Shown: positions 6,954-8,292 of the stretch, one piece after another
Layout: each line of letters starts with the position of its first letter
Position numbering within the stretch: the stretch's first letter is position 1
DNA from: Methanosarcinaceae archaeon
Lineage (GTDB): Archaea; Halobacteriota; Methanosarcinia; Methanosarcinales; Methanosarcinaceae
Assembly: GCA_030594665.1 (NCBI GenBank)
Contig: JAUVET010000051.1
Span: 1 to 8,292, forward strand
Length of the DNA stretch: 8,292 nucleotides
Direction of reading: 5' to 3'
Notes under the pieces: model-generated
What the model was told of the DNA's origin: nothing
Database searches by the model: none
Seen by the model: only the letters and a program-made list of their open reading frames with translations
Made by a program: the position numbers and the translations under genes

Positions 6954-7769
6954 TTATTTTTTAGCAATGTATAATCCATATCCCATATATTTAAAAATTC
7001 TAAAAACCCTTTTAGGAGGGACGCTTATTTCCTTTATCCACTTTCTGAATCTTGGGCTCTTAAAGTACAGAGAGAATAATTTACTCCATGCGCCCATGTA
7101 GTCTCTAGGGTCAATTTGTCTAACTTCACTAGCCCATTGACGTAAAGCATTGGTTTTGTAAACCCTTGCTACTATGTCTGTAAGCCCTGCATCTTTCAAT
7201 AAATCCTTCCAACCATCACGATTTAAGAATTCCGCTTGGCCCAGGGCGCGGGACATGTATTCAACCAATTCTGGCGGCGGAGTCTCCACCCAAGTCACCT
7301 CATTCATCCCCACGTACCCTTCTGGTTTGGTCACTCGCGCATACTCGCTTATCACCTTCTGTTTATTCTTTGGAAATGCAACCACAGATTCACAAATAAC
7401 TGCATCGAAAACTCCGTTCTTGAAGGGAAGATCTTGTGCGTCCCCTATCTTAAATTCAACCTTGTCCTCAACATTTTTTCTTTTAGCTCTTTCATTTGAC
7501 CTCTCAACCATCATCTCAGAAAGATCTACACCAACCACTTTACAGCCATACTCCTTAGCCATATAGCAAGCAGTTATTCCAACACCGCAACCGACATCCA
7601 AAACATATGAATCTTTATCAATATGGCATGCCTCAATCAGCTCTCTAGTGGCCTCCAGGCCCCCCATGTGTTTAGTCAAACCCCAAGAAGCTTGCAATTC
7701 GAAATAGTAAGATTCTTGTTCTGTGTTTACTTCTCGTACTAATTGTTTTTCATTTTTTATTTCTTTCAC
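6954..7769 (-). CDS. Class I SAM-dependent methyltransferase
   Basis: The protein transfers a methyl group from S-adenosylmethionine; the substrate is not evident. From GTG 7769 it has 271 aa. The Rossmann fold shows motif I VLDVGCGVGITACYMA, the acidic motif II residue in CKVVGVDLSE, GDAQDLPF with FDAVICESVVAF, and the post-core KPEGYVGMNEVTW. The opening YYFELQASWGLTKHMGG resembles the sterol/ubiquinone-type C-methyltransferase group (Methyltransf_11). The basic, aromatic C-terminus (KWIKEISVPPKRVFRIFKYMGYGLY) may touch the membrane. An upstream ATG at 7844 would give 296 aa, but its extra residues (SRAVGAGASEPLE) translate repeat-type DNA. GTG 7769 has a TATA-like element about 25-30 bp before it, which suits a leaderless mRNA. 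It converges on hppA. Confidence 0.88.
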   Translation of the reverse strand: MKEIKNEKQLVREVNTEQESYYFELQASWGLTKHMGGLEATRELIEACHIDKDSYVLDVGCGVGITACYMAKEYGCKVVGVDLSEMMVERSNERAKRKNVEDKVEFKIGDAQDLPFKNGVFDAVICESVVAFPKNKQKVISEYARVTKPEGYVGMNEVTWVETPPPELVEYMSRALGQAEFLNRDGWKDLLKDAGLTDIVARVYKTNALRQWASEVRQIDPRDYMGAWSKLFSLYFKSPRFRKWIKEISVPPKRVFRIFKYMGYGLYIAKK

Positions 7770-7790
7770 TATGAATGGATAACATTTAAT

Positions 7791-7800
7791 AGTTATAATA
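7791..7800 (-). promoter_or_regulatory. Candidate TATA box of the methyltransferase gene
   Basis: On the minus strand this reads TATTATAACT. Its centre is about 27 bp before the proposed GTG start at 7769, so transcription would begin at or next to the start codon. This supports the shorter protein. Confidence 0.4.
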
Positions 7801-7810
7801 TTTTCTAGCG

Positions 7811-7945
7811 GCTCGCTCGCACCCGCACCTACGGCTCGGCTCACTTAACAGCGACCATACGGAAAGCTCGTTGCACTTCGCTTTCCCAAATTGGCTTCGT
7901 CAACTTCGTATAATCGCATACGTTATACGCAATCGAAAGAAAGCC
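7811..7945. repeat. Patchwork of short direct and inverted repeats upstream of the methyltransferase
   Basis: GCTCGCTCG (7811-7819) and GGCTCGGCTC (7833-7842) open the stretch. GGAAAGC/GCTTTCC (7861-7867 with 7880-7886) is a perfect 7-bp inverted repeat. CTTCG recurs at 7876, 7895 and 7904. CGTATAA/TTATACG (7907-7913 with 7923-7929) is another perfect 7-bp pair, nested within GGCTT/AAGCC (7893-7897 with 7941-7945), so about 53 bp could form a cruciform. No coding frame fits. It looks like mobile or dispersed repeat DNA, but no transposase or known family is visible. Confidence 0.55.
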
Positions 7946-7960
7946 CTCGCTAACGATACA

Positions 7961-7968
7961 TTTATATA
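7961..7968 (+). promoter_or_regulatory. TATA box of the membrane protein gene
   Basis: TTTATATA lies 32-39 bp before the ATG at 8001, so initiation is expected near 7988-7994 with a leader of about 10 nt. A small inverted repeat TACTA/TAGTA (7980-7984 with 7990-7994) covers the expected start site and could be an operator. Confidence 0.6.
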
Positions 7969-8000
7969 AGATTTAATTCTACTAATTTCTAGTAATAAAT

Positions 8001-8292
8001 ATGAATCCTACAGAAATAATGGCTTTCATTGTTGCGTTTTTCACGCTTGGTAAGATGCTCACAATGTTGTTTAGTCAGAAGTCCTGGTTTACTAATTATA
8101 CTAAGAGGTTCTGGGCTCATCCGAGAATGCTAACAATAGGGTCATTAGTTGTAGTCATAGTTAGTCTCTGGTTCTTGCTTCAGGAATTAACTATTGTGCA
8201 GGTTTTTGCAGTAACGTTTTTCTCAATGAGCTTGATAGTATTGGGACTTGCACCATTATCAAAATACATGCTGGAAATTGAGGAGAAATGGT
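8001..8292 (+). CDS. Small integral membrane protein (partial, runs off the window)
   Basis: The frame is open from ATG 8001 to the window end, giving at least 97 residues; the stop codon lies outside. Three hydrophobic segments are visible: about residues 5-24, 43-60 and 64-85. A basic, aromatic loop lies between the first two (SQKSWFTNYTKRFWAHPR), and a charged end starts at SKYMLEIEEKW. By the positive-inside rule the first loop should be cytoplasmic. The family is not recognised. A good TATA box and the short leader support the start; no Shine-Dalgarno is seen. Confidence 0.7.
   Translation, partial: MNPTEIMAFIVAFFTLGKMLTMLFSQKSWFTNYTKRFWAHPRMLTIGSLVVVIVSLWFLLQELTIVQVFAVTFFSMSLIVLGLAPLSKYMLEIEEKW

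Noticed and set aside
6725..6964. Open frame of 79 codons right after hppA (GTG start)
   Set aside because: It runs through the TTTAAG repeats and the terminator stem and T-runs, and overlaps the methyltransferase end. Its product has no family-like pattern.
7901..7932. Resemblance to loxP (AACTTCGTATA arm, TATACG on the other side)
   Set aside because: The right arm matches only the first six bases and the spacer is 11 bp instead of 8; no Cre-like recombinase is present. Treated as a generic inverted repeat.
7840..7950. Integron attC-like site (GTTAAGT core on the minus strand)
   Set aside because: The partner RYYYAAC core is not found at a suitable distance and there is no integrase; a 7-base match is not evidence.

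Overview
The window looks like a chromosomal segment of a methanogen- or methanotroph-type euryarchaeon, probably Methanosarcinales or an ANME-2/Methanoperedens-like relative. The evidence is an archaeal FtsZ2-type tubulin preceded by a CdrS-type ribbon-helix-helix regulator, an archaeal dihydropteroate-synthase-like protein of the kind found in methanopterin-using lineages, a K+-independent H+-pumping pyrophosphatase, and TATA-box promoters with short or absent leaders. The lineage is an inference from protein resemblance; no rRNA is present.

Layout, left to right. Bases 1-121 are the C-terminal end of a GltD/NfnB-like glutamate synthase small subunit. A 542-bp intergenic stretch follows. 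It holds GC-rich inverted repeats, T-runs, a TATA box (511-518) and a striking array of seven CAGAC/GTCTG half-sites (541-631). Next come cdrS (664-840, 58 aa) and ftsZ2 (898-2097), most likely one transcript that ends at a T-rich terminator near 2180. A TATA box at 2211 drives a second unit: a 528-aa DHPS-like protein carrying an in-frame 9-bp minisatellite, and an unrecognised 152-aa soluble protein 14 bp downstream. A 386-bp intergenic region (4314-4699) contains several strong hairpins with mutually exclusive pairings. hppA (4700-6724) follows, with a good Shine-Dalgarno and an intrinsic-type terminator.

The last 1.5 kb looks more accessory. A minus-strand class I SAM methyltransferase (6954-7769) converges on hppA. 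Its upstream side is a patchwork of GCTCG, CTTCG and CGTATAA repeats. A small membrane protein gene with its own TATA box starts at 8001 and runs off the end.

Functionally the window joins cell division control (CdrS-FtsZ2), probable pterin/C1 cofactor metabolism and pyrophosphate-driven ion pumping. The genes are housekeeping. The novelty lies in the regulatory and repeat DNA: the half-site array before cdrS, the coding minisatellite, the switch-like hairpin cluster before hppA, and the repeat patchwork upstream of the methyltransferase.
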